12,651 nucleotides of DNA from an uncultured Muribaculaceae bacterium (GTDB taxonomy: Bacteria > Bacteroidota > Bacteroidia > Bacteroidales > Muribaculaceae), in NCBI GenBank assembly GCA_910579605.1, contig CAJTUG010000004.1, positions 81,128 through 93,778 of the forward strand, read 5' to 3'. Every line of letters begins with the position of its first letter. Position 1 is the stretch's first letter. The notes under the pieces were generated by a model, which was not told the origin of the DNA, ran no database searches, and worked only from the letters and a program-made list of their open reading frames with translations. Of the stretch, positions 5,426 through 12,651 are shown in pieces. The position numbers and the translations under genes are program-made.

Positions 5426-6355
5426 ATGACGCCAAAAGAAATTTTATATCCTGCACCTCTAAAAAAAGGCGATAAGATCGCCATATGTTCTCCTGCAGGA
5501 GCTATTGCTCCGGAAAAAGTGGAGGGGGCTGTTGCCACATTTAAAGATTATGGATGGGAGCCTGTTGTGATGCCTCATGCATTGGGCAAACATGGCAATT
5601 ATTCCGGCACAGACGATGAGCGGTACTCGGACCTCGCAGCAGCGTTGTCTGATCCGTCGGTGAGAGCCATCCTTTGCTCTCGTGGCGGTTATGGTGTTGT
5701 GCATATCATGGACAGGTTGAGCAAGCTTCCGTTGGCAGCCGATCCGAAATGGCTAATAGGTTTCTCTGATATTTCGGCTTTGCATGCACTTTTGGCAACC
5801 AATGGTGTTGCAAGCATACATTCACCTATGGCAGCTCAGGTAATGCTTGGCACAAGCGATGCAGATACGGCTCAACTTTTCAAAATATTGGAGGGGGAGA
5901 GTCCTGTCTATACTTTTGATGCGCACCCCTATGATAAACTGGGTTTGGCAACAGGAAAGCTACTGGGGGGCAATTTGGCGGTATTGGCAGAGCTGATAAA
6001 CACACCATACGACATAATAGAACCAGGAACTATTTTGTTTATCGAGGATGTGGCAGAGCCTATCTACAAGATAGAGCGTATTTTGTATCAGCTTAAATTG
6101 AGCGGTGTATTGGATAAACTTGCCGGATTGATAGTTGGGCAATTTACAGATTATAAGCCCGACGACAATTATACTGATATGGAGACTATGATACGCGACA
6201 TGACCTCAAGCCTCAAAGTCCCTGTGGCTTTTGGCGCTCCTATCGGACATGTGGATCATAATGTTCCGGTAATAGAATCTGCCACCGTCACCCTCAAGGT
6301 AAATCCTTATGCTGGAAATTCCATTATTTTTCACCGACCGATTTTGCAGAAATAA
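5426..6355 (+). CDS. LD-carboxypeptidase, peptidase family S66 (LdcA-like)
   Basis: The 309-residue protein fits family S66. LdcA enzymes remove the terminal D-alanine from murein tetrapeptides during cytoplasmic cell-wall recycling; the related MccF enzymes inactivate microcin C-type compounds. Visible motifs are the SRGGYG strand-turn (85-90), the nucleophile GFSD (112-115, Ser114), LLGGNL (179-184), FIED (205-208, Glu207) and the region of the catalytic histidine GAPIGHVDHNVP (270-281, His275). There is no signal peptide, which agrees with a cytoplasmic site of action. It has its own promoter and is the last plus-strand gene before a converging minus-strand operon. I cannot separate LdcA from MccF-like function by eye, but a lone housekeeping context favours murein recycling. 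Confidence 0.92.
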   Translation: MTPKEILYPAPLKKGDKIAICSPAGAIAPEKVEGAVATFKDYGWEPVVMPHALGKHGNYSGTDDERYSDLAAALSDPSVRAILCSRGGYGVVHIMDRLSKLPLAADPKWLIGFSDISALHALLATNGVASIHSPMAAQVMLGTSDADTAQLFKILEGESPVYTFDAHPYDKLGLATGKLLGGNLAVLAELINTPYDIIEPGTILFIEDVAEPIYKIERILYQLKLSGVLDKLAGLIVGQFTDYKPDDNYTDMETMIRDMTSSLKVPVAFGAPIGHVDHNVPVIESATVTLKVNPYAGNSIIFHRPILQK

Positions 6356-6374
6356 CAAGCCTTGATACTAATGT

Positions 6375-6411
6375 AACAACGGGTTTCCTTTTTGACCGGA
6401 AGCCCGTTGTT
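6375..6411. terminator. Hairpin between converging genes
   Basis: AACAACGGG (6375-6383) pairs with CCCGTTGTT (6403-6411), and TTCC (6385-6388) with GGAA (6398-6401), giving about 14 bp around a 9-nt loop. No good T-run follows on either strand, so it may be a weak shared terminator for the LD-carboxypeptidase and the RecD-like helicase genes. Confidence 0.6.
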
Positions 6412-6421
6412 GTGTGTAGCG

Positions 6422-7879
6422 CTATTCGCTGTTTGAACCGTAGATAAGTTCTTGCGGTGGAGATATGAGATAGAGTCTTGTTTTTGCGCGAGTAACCGCG
6501 GTGTATAGCCACCGGTATAAGCTCATGCCTAAAGCGTCGGCAGGGATATATGCTAAATCTACGAATACGTTTTTCCATTGTCCGCCTTGGGCTTTGTGGC
6601 AGGTTATCGCGTATGCGTATTTTACGTGCAGAGCGGTCCAGTAAGGATCGGTTCGCAGAGAGGCCAACCGCGATTGCGGAGGTATGTCGCCATAGCGATC
6701 GTCGTCAGACAATATTCCGTAGTACAGATTGTTCCACGCTTCTTGTCCAAGGCCTGCACTTTCGTCTTGGAGCGTGTCCAGAAGTATTTTAGTATCTAAA
6801 AGGATTCCCTCGGAGGTGGTGAGTGCCACATCGGCAAACCTAAGTCCATAGCGAGTCTCTGTCCCATGGACGCGTTCTACCGTAACAATGTCGCCGTTGG
6901 CAATGAATTCCAACCCTTGCGATTGTTTTTTTGAGAAATATTGGTTGCGGGCCACTATGAGCATATCGCCTTTCTCAAGTTCTTCCTCTCTGTAGAGCAC
7001 TTGTCCACGTATTCCCCTATTGTATTCTGTGGCCCGGCGGTTGCTTCTGGTTATGAGTATTGTGTCGGCTGGTCCGTTGTCGGCTTGATCATAGGCATAA
7101 GTGAGAAGCTCCGTAAGATCTTCGCCTTCTACAATTCTCACGTCATCGAAACTTTTGCAAACGAGTTTTGGAATTGGCAATTCTTGATTTTCTCCCATGT
7201 TCCTTATGCGAGCCATAACTCTGCGTAGACGTGTGGCATTGAAAAGTATCCCGGAGTCTGCAGCTTGGCGGGCAGTCTCGGTGAGGACCGCGTGCGTTAC
7301 TTTTAGTCCGAACGACCGTAAGACATCAGGGTTCATGGCTGGTGAGCGGTCGGCTCCTACAGGCGGAAGCTGTGCGGTATCGCCCAAAAGTATTAGGTGG
7401 CAGTTGTCTCCGGCATAGACATATTCTACTAAATCGGCCAATAAATTTGTGCCGTTGTCGTCGGAGGCACCTATCATTGAGGCTTCGTCAACAATAAAAA
7501 AGGTGTCTCTAAAATTATTGGTTGCTGTGCCTGGCGTTGGGAAAAATCCTGTCCCCGGGTTTGATGCGTGTTTGTAGATCTGGCGGTGTATGGTATATGC
7601 TTTATGTCCGCAGGAATTCGCCGAAAAAACTTTGGCGGCACGGCCGGTGGGTGCTAAGAGCACGGTTTTTACCTTATATGATTCCAAGGCTCTTACCAAA
7701 GCTCCGCAGAGTGTGGTTTTCCCGGTGCCGGCATAGCCGTTGAGTATAAAAACGCCCTCGGGTCTGTCGGAGGCCATGCAAAAGCGAGCTAATGCCCCGG
7801 CAACAGCAAGCTGCTGCTCATTTGGTGAATATGGCAGCAGCTCTATTATTTTGCTGGTGAATGTCTGTGTATCTATCAC
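6422..7879 (-). CDS. RecD-like superfamily 1B ATP-dependent DNA helicase
   Basis: The 485-residue protein carries the full set of SF1 helicase motifs: Q-motif SPNEQQ (18-23), Walker A GYAGTGKTT (48-56), motif Ia LLAPTGRAA (74-82), Walker B VDEAS (130-134), motif III GDTAQLPPVG (166-175), TRSNRR (277-282), and the UvrD_C_2-type motifs TCHKAQGGQW (426-435) and YTAVTRAKTRLYL (459-471). It is shorter than E. coli RecD and lacks an obvious extended N-terminal region, fitting the stand-alone RecD-like/Dda group found in Bacteroidetes rather than a RecBCD subunit; no recB or recC is nearby. The start is GTG at 7879-7877, only 10 bp after the SIMPL gene stop, and no in-frame ATG precedes the Q-motif. 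It is probably cotranscribed with and coupled to that gene. Confidence 0.93.
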   Translation of the reverse strand: MIDTQTFTSKIIELLPYSPNEQQLAVAGALARFCMASDRPEGVFILNGYAGTGKTTLCGALVRALESYKVKTVLLAPTGRAAKVFSANSCGHKAYTIHRQIYKHASNPGTGFFPTPGTATNNFRDTFFIVDEASMIGASDDNGTNLLADLVEYVYAGDNCHLILLGDTAQLPPVGADRSPAMNPDVLRSFGLKVTHAVLTETARQAADSGILFNATRLRRVMARIRNMGENQELPIPKLVCKSFDDVRIVEGEDLTELLTYAYDQADNGPADTILITRSNRRATEYNRGIRGQVLYREEELEKGDMLIVARNQYFSKKQSQGLEFIANGDIVTVERVHGTETRYGLRFADVALTTSEGILLDTKILLDTLQDESAGLGQEAWNNLYYGILSDDDRYGDIPPQSRLASLRTDPYWTALHVKYAYAITCHKAQGGQWKNVFVDLAYIPADALGMSLYRWLYTAVTRAKTRLYLISPPQELIYGSNSE

Positions 7880-7889
7880 TTTGGCAAGC

Positions 7890-8591
7890 TTAGTCTTGCA
7901 ACTGGTAGGTAATGCTGGTGACCACTCTCACGGTTTTGATGTTTGGAGTGTATTGGTCGCGGTCGTTGATGGAGAATTGTCCTTGCGATGCGGTTTGGAT
8001 TTTGCCGAGTTTGCTTTTTGAGTCATTGGCAAATTTGTCGGCAGCTTCGCGGGCATTGGCTGTGGCTTCGGCAATCATCTCGGGTTTAATTGAGTTGAGC
8101 TCGGTATACTCGTAGTTTGTCTGGTAGCTGTAGTCTCCGGCTACTATGGCTACACCTTGTTTTAGGAGTTCTGTCTGCCTTTTGATTAATTGCTGTACTT
8201 TTTCGACCTGTTCGGAGGTTACCACAACCACGTTTGTGAGTGAGTAGCGGTATAAGACTTGTTGGTTGCCGTAGCGGTCGGCAGCTTGATCGTATACATT
8301 AGGTGCGTTCACGGATATTTCAGAATCTGTAATGCCGTTGGCTTTCAGAAAACTGAGGATTTTCGCGTTTGTGCCTTCTATCTGGCTGTAGAGAGACGGA
8401 AGATCGTTGCCAAGCGATTTGGTTACGATAGGCCATGTGACTTTGTTGGCTTTCACTTCTTTTTCGCAGAGGCCTCGTACCGTTACTACACGGCTGCGGT
8501 TCGTGAAATTGTCTATTCCGGCTTTAAGTGTAAAGCCCAATACTACTATAGATACAGCAAGGAAAGCTGCAGACAGTACTTTCATGTTCAT
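7890..8591 (-). CDS. SIMPL (DUF541) domain protein, membrane anchored
   Basis: The 233-residue protein starts with a hydrophobic helix (about residues 4-22) that can serve as a signal anchor, followed by an exported SIMPL/DUF541 domain (about 36-232). Typical features are the early VTVRGLCEKEVKANK strand, the FLKANGITDSEI turn (81-92), a central Gln/Val-rich amphipathic helix and the closing VRVVTSITYQL strand. Bacterial homologues include periplasmic proteins such as BP26/YggE-like oligomers; their molecular role is poorly defined and stress-related functions have been proposed. Two ATGs (8591 and 8585) are equally placed; the outer one is used here. It heads a two-gene minus-strand unit with the RecD-like helicase. 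Confidence 0.88.
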   Translation of the reverse strand: MNMKVLSAAFLAVSIVVLGFTLKAGIDNFTNRSRVVTVRGLCEKEVKANKVTWPIVTKSLGNDLPSLYSQIEGTNAKILSFLKANGITDSEISVNAPNVYDQAADRYGNQQVLYRYSLTNVVVVTSEQVEKVQQLIKRQTELLKQGVAIVAGDYSYQTNYEYTELNSIKPEMIAEATANAREAADKFANDSKSKLGKIQTASQGQFSINDRDQYTPNIKTVRVVTSITYQLQD

Positions 8592-8664
8592 TTGTGGTTA
8601 GAATTAGTTCAACTTTTGAAAAAGATAGAATTGTAACGTTTGGAGGAGAAATATTGTTGGTTTG

Positions 8665-8673
8665 GCAAAGATA
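8665..8673 (-). promoter_or_regulatory. -7 element of the SIMPL / RecD-like unit
   Basis: Read on the minus strand this is TATCTTTGC, an exact match; no convincing -33 element lies 19-21 bp upstream. It gives a leader of about 65 nt. Confidence 0.5.
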
Positions 8674-8787
8674 ATTAAAAAAATGCAAACTGCGGCATAT
8701 AAGTTGCTTGCAAATGATTATTAAATAATATTTTGGGCATTTGGCTAAATAAAAAAATTATAAACATAGATATTAAGAAATTTGTTG

Positions 8788-8795
8788 TACCTTTG
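8788..8795 (+). promoter_or_regulatory. -7 element of the DEAD-box helicase operon
   Basis: TACCTTTG matches TAnnTTTG; a -33 element is not clear. The implied leader is very short (about 15 nt) and ends in an A/T-rich start context. Confidence 0.5.
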
Positions 8796-8815
8796 TATTT
8801 CAAAAAATTTTAAAT

Positions 8816-10528
8816 ATGACATTTGAGGAATTAGGTGTTCGCGACGATTTGCTTCGCGGCATCGAAGAAATGGGGTTTGAGACCCCAATGCCTGTCCAGG
8901 AAAAAGTTATACCCGTATTGCTGGACGGAGACCATGATCTTGTGGCTCTCGCACAGACGGGTACTGGGAAAACGGCAGCTTTTGGTTTGCCATTGATTCA
9001 AAGAATAGATATACACAAGCATGTGCCCCAGGCATTGATTCTTGCGCCTACTCGAGAATTGTGTTTGCAGATAGCGGGCGATTTGGCTGATTTTTCTAAA
9101 TATACTCCAGAATTGGAAATTTTACCTGTTTATGGAGGTTCAAGTATAGAAAGCCAGATTAAGGCTTTGCGCAAAGGTGTGCAGATTATTGTTGCGACGC
9201 CTGGACGACTTATAGATTTGATAAATCGTGGTGTCGTTAAATTAGCCGACGTTCATACCGTTGTGCTCGATGAAGCCGATGAAATGCTCAACATGGGTTT
9301 TGTGGATTCTATCAACGATATCCTTTCTCATGTCCCCGAAGATAGGAAAATGCTGATGTTCTCGGCAACGATGCCTCAGGAGGTGGCTAAGATTTCTAAA
9401 AGGTTTATGAAAGATCCTGAAGAGATCGTAGTGGGGACGCGCAACGAAGGGGCAAAAAACGTCCGCCATATCTACTATATGGTTAACGCTAAAGACAAAT
9501 ATTTGGCGCTCAAACGTATAGCTGATAATAATCCTAATATTTACGCAATTATTTTTTGCCGTACTCGCCGAGATACGCAAGAAATTGCCGATAAACTTAT
9601 TGCCGATGGCTACAATGCCGATGCGCTGCATGGCGACCTCTCGCAGCAGCAACGCGATATTGTGATGAAAAAGTTCCGCGACAGGGTTATTACCCTTCTT
9701 GTGGCTACCGACGTGGCTGCGCGAGGCCTGGACGTGGACGATTTGACTCATGTCATTAATTTCGGCCTTCCTGAAGACACGGCAGTGTATACGCACCGTT
9801 CGGGACGAACTGGCCGTGCTGGCAAGACTGGTGTTTCCATTGCTATTATCCACTCGCGTGAGAAAGGTAAACTCCGTGAAATAGAACGGATTATAGGCAA
9901 GAAATTTGAACACAAGGAAGTGCCTACTCCAGAGCATATTATAGAGAAGCAACTCTATAATCTTGCAGACCGTCTTGAAAGGGTGGAGGTAAACGAATCA
10001 GAAATAAACCGTTACTTGCCTGGAGTCGCTAAAAAATTGTCGTGGCTCACGACTGAGGATCTTCTCAAACGGCTTCTCTCTCTTGAATTCAATCGTCTGC
10101 TCAATTATTATAAAGACGCCCCCAAAATTGACTTTATCGATGAAAAACCGTCGAAAAAAGACCGTAAAGATAAGGACCGTGAACCCCGTTCTCCTCGTGA
10201 AAAAGACCGTCGCACTGCCGAGAAGGGTATGGCACGAATATATGTAAATGTTGGTAAGGCCGATGGTTTCTATGCAGGCAATCTCATTGAAATTCTCAAT
10301 AAGAGTATAAACGGGCAGCGTGTTGATGTAGGTCGTATAGACCTCATGCCTTCTTATTCGCTTTTTGATGTTAAAAAAGGCGATGCCCATAGGGTTGTTT
10401 CGGCTCTTAAAGGAGCGGAATTCTTTGGCAAACGTCTCTACAGCGAAATTGCAGACGCCGAGAGGGATTATGCTCGCAGCTCCGACCGGAAAACAAAGAA
10501 AACTAAAAATAAAGGCAAAGGTAAATGA
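8816..10528 (+). CDS. DEAD-box RNA helicase, CsdA/DeaD type
   Basis: The 570-residue protein is a complete DEAD-box ATP-dependent RNA helicase. Motifs in order: Q-motif region ETPMPVQEK (22-30), Walker A AQTGTGKT (46-53), PTRELCLQ (78-85), ATPGR (127-131), DEAD (152-155), SAT (183-185), FCRTRR (247-252), HGDLSQQQRD (272-281), VATDVAARGLDV (296-307) and HRSGRTGRAG (327-336). After a charged linker (445-469) comes a DbpA/CsdA-type RNA-binding domain (about 471-545: MARIYVNVGKADGF, then GRIDLMPSYSLFDV) and a basic tail (549-570). That domain order fits CsdA-type helicases, which act in ribosome assembly, mRNA decay and cold adaptation. It leads an operon with the DUF3256 gene (21-bp gap) and xseA. 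Confidence 0.96.
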   Translation: MTFEELGVRDDLLRGIEEMGFETPMPVQEKVIPVLLDGDHDLVALAQTGTGKTAAFGLPLIQRIDIHKHVPQALILAPTRELCLQIAGDLADFSKYTPELEILPVYGGSSIESQIKALRKGVQIIVATPGRLIDLINRGVVKLADVHTVVLDEADEMLNMGFVDSINDILSHVPEDRKMLMFSATMPQEVAKISKRFMKDPEEIVVGTRNEGAKNVRHIYYMVNAKDKYLALKRIADNNPNIYAIIFCRTRRDTQEIADKLIADGYNADALHGDLSQQQRDIVMKKFRDRVITLLVATDVAARGLDVDDLTHVINFGLPEDTAVYTHRSGRTGRAGKTGVSIAIIHSREKGKLREIERIIGKKFEHKEVPTPEHIIEKQLYNLADRLERVEVNESEINRYLPGVAKKLSWLTTEDLLKRLLSLEFNRLLNYYKDAPKIDFIDEKPSKKDRKDKDREPRSPREKDRRTAEKGMARIYVNVGKADGFYAGNLIEILNKSINGQRVDVGRIDLMPSYSLFDVKKGDAHRVVSALKGAEFFGKRLYSEIADAERDYARSSDRKTKKTKNKGKGK

Positions 10529-10549
10529 TATTGTCCCTGATAATATAAG

Positions 10550-11170
10550 ATGAAAGCAGCAATAGCAGCTCTTACTATAATTACAGCGGCAACGGTAGGC
10601 GTACATGCGCGTACTGTTGCCGATCTGTTCAAAAGCGCACCAGAGAAAGCGATACCCATGCTCAAACCTTCTGCGCGATTTGACATGGTGGAATATTACA
10701 AGGCCGGGATGAATAACCCGACTAAAAATGCTTTTGATGGCAACAGTCGCATCGTCAAGGCCGACGATTCTGTTATAGACATTGAATTGTCGTCTAAATC
10801 ATCGCTTCAGATTGCGGCTGTGCCAATTAAAGCCGATACCATATTGGCGGTGGTGGAAACTGTATTGACTCCTATTCCCGATAGTGGATTGAGATTTTAC
10901 CGAACCGACACTTGGGAGGAAATTGTAGTGCCTCAACTTCCTGGGGTGGCGCAATTTATTGATCCGGATAGCGCAAAAGTGGCGAATAAAAAAAATATGC
11001 CCGAAATGGTTTTTGTGTCTATATCTTATGTTCCGGAGGAAAATGTGTTTCGGTTTGCAAATAATACCGAGGCTTTCTACACCGATGCCGACAAGCCCGA
11101 TGGGCTTGATATAATGCGCAAGAGTATAGATTTACGTTTTGACGGTAAAAAATGGAAAGAAAAACGGTGA
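10550..11170 (+). CDS. Exported DUF3256-family protein
   Basis: The 206-residue protein has an N-terminal signal peptide (about 1-20, hydrophobic then VGVHA) without a lipobox cysteine, so it is probably periplasmic or outer-membrane associated. The rest (conserved-looking VADLFKSAPEKAIPML, DMVEYYKAGMNN and RFDGKKWKEK near the end) matches the DUF3256 family, small Bacteroidales proteins of unknown function. It starts 21 bp after the RNA helicase gene with no promoter or terminator between them, and its last 19 bp overlap the start of xseA in another frame. It is therefore coexpressed with two nucleic-acid enzymes although it is exported; no functional link is evident. Confidence 0.82.
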   Translation: MKAAIAALTIITAATVGVHARTVADLFKSAPEKAIPMLKPSARFDMVEYYKAGMNNPTKNAFDGNSRIVKADDSVIDIELSSKSSLQIAAVPIKADTILAVVETVLTPIPDSGLRFYRTDTWEEIVVPQLPGVAQFIDPDSAKVANKKNMPEMVFVSISYVPEENVFRFANNTEAFYTDADKPDGLDIMRKSIDLRFDGKKWKEKR

Positions 11171-12405
11171 ATTCTCCTGCTCCTGTGAGTTTGCGGGAAC
11201 TTACCTTGCGCATTAGTTCTGCCATTACTGCTGCTCGGGGATTGAATGATGTTTGGGTGGTTGCCGAGACGTCAGATCTGCGTCTTTCTGGCGGGCATTG
11301 TTATATGGAGCTTGTTCAGAAAGACGACGGTGGTGTTGTTTTGGCTAAGGCCCGTGCCGTGGCTTGGGCAAACACATATGCTCGTATTGCCGCGAAATTT
11401 GCGGCCGAAACTGGCGCGAGGCTTCAATCCGATATTAAAATAATGGTGCGTGTAAACGCCAATTATCATCCGGTATATGGTTTTTCATTAGTGATTACCG
11501 ATATAGACCCTGGATATACTGTTGGCGACCTTGCGCGTAAACGCAACAGGATTTTAGCGCAACTTCAAGCCGAAGGGGTATTGGAACTTAACAAATCGCT
11601 TCCGTTGTCTCCGACCCCTATGCGCATAGCCATAATTTCAGCACAGACAGCTGCCGGTTATGGCGATTTCATTAATCATCTTTATTCCAACCCTCGGCGT
11701 TTGCGCTTTTCAACTAAGCTTTTCCCGGCTATGATGCAGGGAGAGAAAACTTCCCCCAGCATTATTACGGCTTTAGAAAAAATAATGGGACAAATCGACG
11801 ATTTTGATTGTGTCGTTATTATAAGGGGAGGAGGAGCAGTGAGTGACCTTGCATCTTTCGACGATTATGAATTGGCATCAAATGTCGCGCAATTTCCGTT
11901 GCCCGTAATAGTTGGCATTGGCCATGAACGAGATGTTACTGTTCTGGATTATGTTGCTGCAGTTAGGGTGAAAACCCCTACGGCTGCAGCCGAGTTTTTG
12001 GTTTCGGTAATGCTTGAAGCTTTGGAGCGACTGTGTGTTGTAGGAGGGGCTATTCTTGATGCGGTGAGCAGTAAGATTGAAGGACAGCGCCGGCAATTGG
12101 CATATTACCACGGCAATTTGCCTGCATATATAAGAAATATAATAGCTCGTCAACATATCCTCTTAGGCCGTCAGACGGCAGAGGAGATTTCGGCGAGTGC
12201 CAAACGGATTATAGGGAGGCGGCGTGAGCAACTTAACGCTGTGGGTATTTTTTTAGATGCTGTCTCTCCTTTGGCAACACTTAGGCGGGGTTACTCCATT
12301 ACAAGAGTTAACGGTCATGCTATAACAGATGCAGATTCTGTTGCCAGTGGAACGCTTATTTCAACAACCCTTGCCAGTGGTACTATAGAATCGGTGAGTA
12401 AATAA
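11152..12405 (+). CDS. xseA: Exodeoxyribonuclease VII large subunit
   Basis: The 417-residue protein is a full-length XseA, the catalytic subunit of a single-strand-specific exonuclease that degrades long DNA into oligonucleotides during repair. An N-terminal OB-fold (about 13-117, SLRELTLRISSAITAARGLN then VWVVAETSDLRLSGGHCYMEL) is followed by the nuclease domain with IIRGGGA (223-229), DLASFDD (232-238), VGIGHERDVTVLD (254-266) and TPTAAAEF (275-282). A coiled-coil region follows, then the C-terminal SPLATLRRGYSITR (372-385). The ATG at 11152 lies inside the upstream DUF3256 gene (19-bp overlap); the first OB-fold strand follows closely, supporting this start. The small subunit gene xseB, often next to xseA, is not found in the remaining 246 bp. 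Confidence 0.95.
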   Translation: MERKTVNSPAPVSLRELTLRISSAITAARGLNDVWVVAETSDLRLSGGHCYMELVQKDDGGVVLAKARAVAWANTYARIAAKFAAETGARLQSDIKIMVRVNANYHPVYGFSLVITDIDPGYTVGDLARKRNRILAQLQAEGVLELNKSLPLSPTPMRIAIISAQTAAGYGDFINHLYSNPRRLRFSTKLFPAMMQGEKTSPSIITALEKIMGQIDDFDCVVIIRGGGAVSDLASFDDYELASNVAQFPLPVIVGIGHERDVTVLDYVAAVRVKTPTAAAEFLVSVMLEALERLCVVGGAILDAVSSKIEGQRRQLAYYHGNLPAYIRNIIARQHILLGRQTAEEISASAKRIIGRRREQLNAVGIFLDAVSPLATLRRGYSITRVNGHAITDADSVASGTLISTTLASGTIESVSK

Positions 12406-12536
12406 GTTTTATAACGTTGTTTTTCTGTATTTGTGTTATATCATTGGGGTTCAGTGTTTTGTTGTTTTGGGGTGGCGCGGCTATTTGTGAAAATATGTTA
12501 AAATGATGTTATAGGGCATATTTTTTGTCTGAAAAA

Positions 12537-12569
12537 TTTGGTGGATTCGGGAAAAGGCAGTAATTTTGC
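12537..12569 (+). promoter_or_regulatory. Strong Bacteroidetes-type promoter for a gene beyond the right edge
   Basis: TTTG (12537-12540), a 20-bp spacer and TAATTTTGC (12561-12569) give a full consensus match. Transcription should begin near 12576, directly at the foldable leader. Confidence 0.7.
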
Positions 12570-12576
12570 ACTCGCT

Positions 12577-12617
12577 TTCGGGGCTGGTCCCCGGGGTTGC
12601 CCGGAGGGGCGGCCGAA
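12577..12617 (+). ncRNA. GC-rich structured leader at the right edge (regulatory RNA candidate)
   Basis: Outer arms TTCGG (12577-12581) and CCGAA (12613-12617) enclose an inner stem CCGGG (12591-12595) / CCCGG (12600-12604) with a GTTG loop. The inner stem extends by two further C-G pairs (12589-12590 with 12606-12607) past a bulged A. Two ATGTTAAA copies (12617-12624 and 12628-12635) follow. It lies immediately after a strong promoter in an otherwise A/T-rich region. I do not recognise a known riboswitch class. Confidence 0.4.
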
Positions 12618-12651
12618 TGTTAAAGAGATGTTAAAATCGCAAAAACATTTG

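Noticed and set aside
9242..9952. 236-codon minus-strand frame inside the DEAD-box helicase gene
   Set aside because: Antisense shadow of a highly conserved helicase core, with His/Phe/Arg-rich nonsense composition.

Overview
The window looks like a chromosomal stretch of a Bacteroidales bacterium, with Muribaculaceae or a close relative as the best guess. Three things point there. Most start codons sit in A/T-rich context without a Shine-Dalgarno sequence. Most transcription units are preceded by the Bacteroidetes vegetative promoter (TTTG, about 19-22 bp, TAnnTTTG). The gene families are typical of the order (DUF3256, the Bacteroides-type acidic DUF2795 protein, an esterase/SMP-30 fusion, a T9SS-like C-terminus). 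Nothing in it is clearly phage, CRISPR or an intact mobile element.

Layout. Positions 1-348 hold the 3' end of a large secreted protein with a textbook terminator. Positions 391-1932 hold a LOG-family phosphoribohydrolase overlapping a PduO-type cobalamin adenosyltransferase by 4 bp, then a small acidic DUF2795 protein with its own promoter and terminator. Positions 1933-3274 are about 1.3 kb without a convincing gene. They hold a decayed second copy of the DUF2795 3' end exactly 500 bp downstream of the original, an unexplained open frame, a perfect 12-bp-stem hairpin and an orphan strong promoter driving a segment open in several frames. Positions 3275-4576 (minus) encode a secreted esterase whose C-terminal propeller looks shortened. 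It diverges from rplS (L19), and each has a good promoter. A cytoplasmic LD-carboxypeptidase follows, converging at a shared hairpin on a minus-strand pair: a membrane-anchored SIMPL protein and a RecD-like helicase. Divergent from that pair is a plus-strand operon: a CsdA-type DEAD-box RNA helicase, a DUF3256 lipoprotein-sized exported protein, and xseA (exonuclease VII large subunit), the last two overlapping by 19 bp. The window ends in a strong promoter with a very GC-rich, foldable leader whose gene lies outside.

Functionally this is mostly housekeeping: translation (L19), RNA remodelling (DEAD-box), DNA metabolism (RecD-like, XseA), cell-wall recycling (LD-carboxypeptidase) and cofactor salvage (adenosyltransferase). 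I do not see a clear new multi-gene system. The parts most worth following up are the 1.3-kb non-genic stretch after the DUF2795 gene and the structured leader at the right edge.
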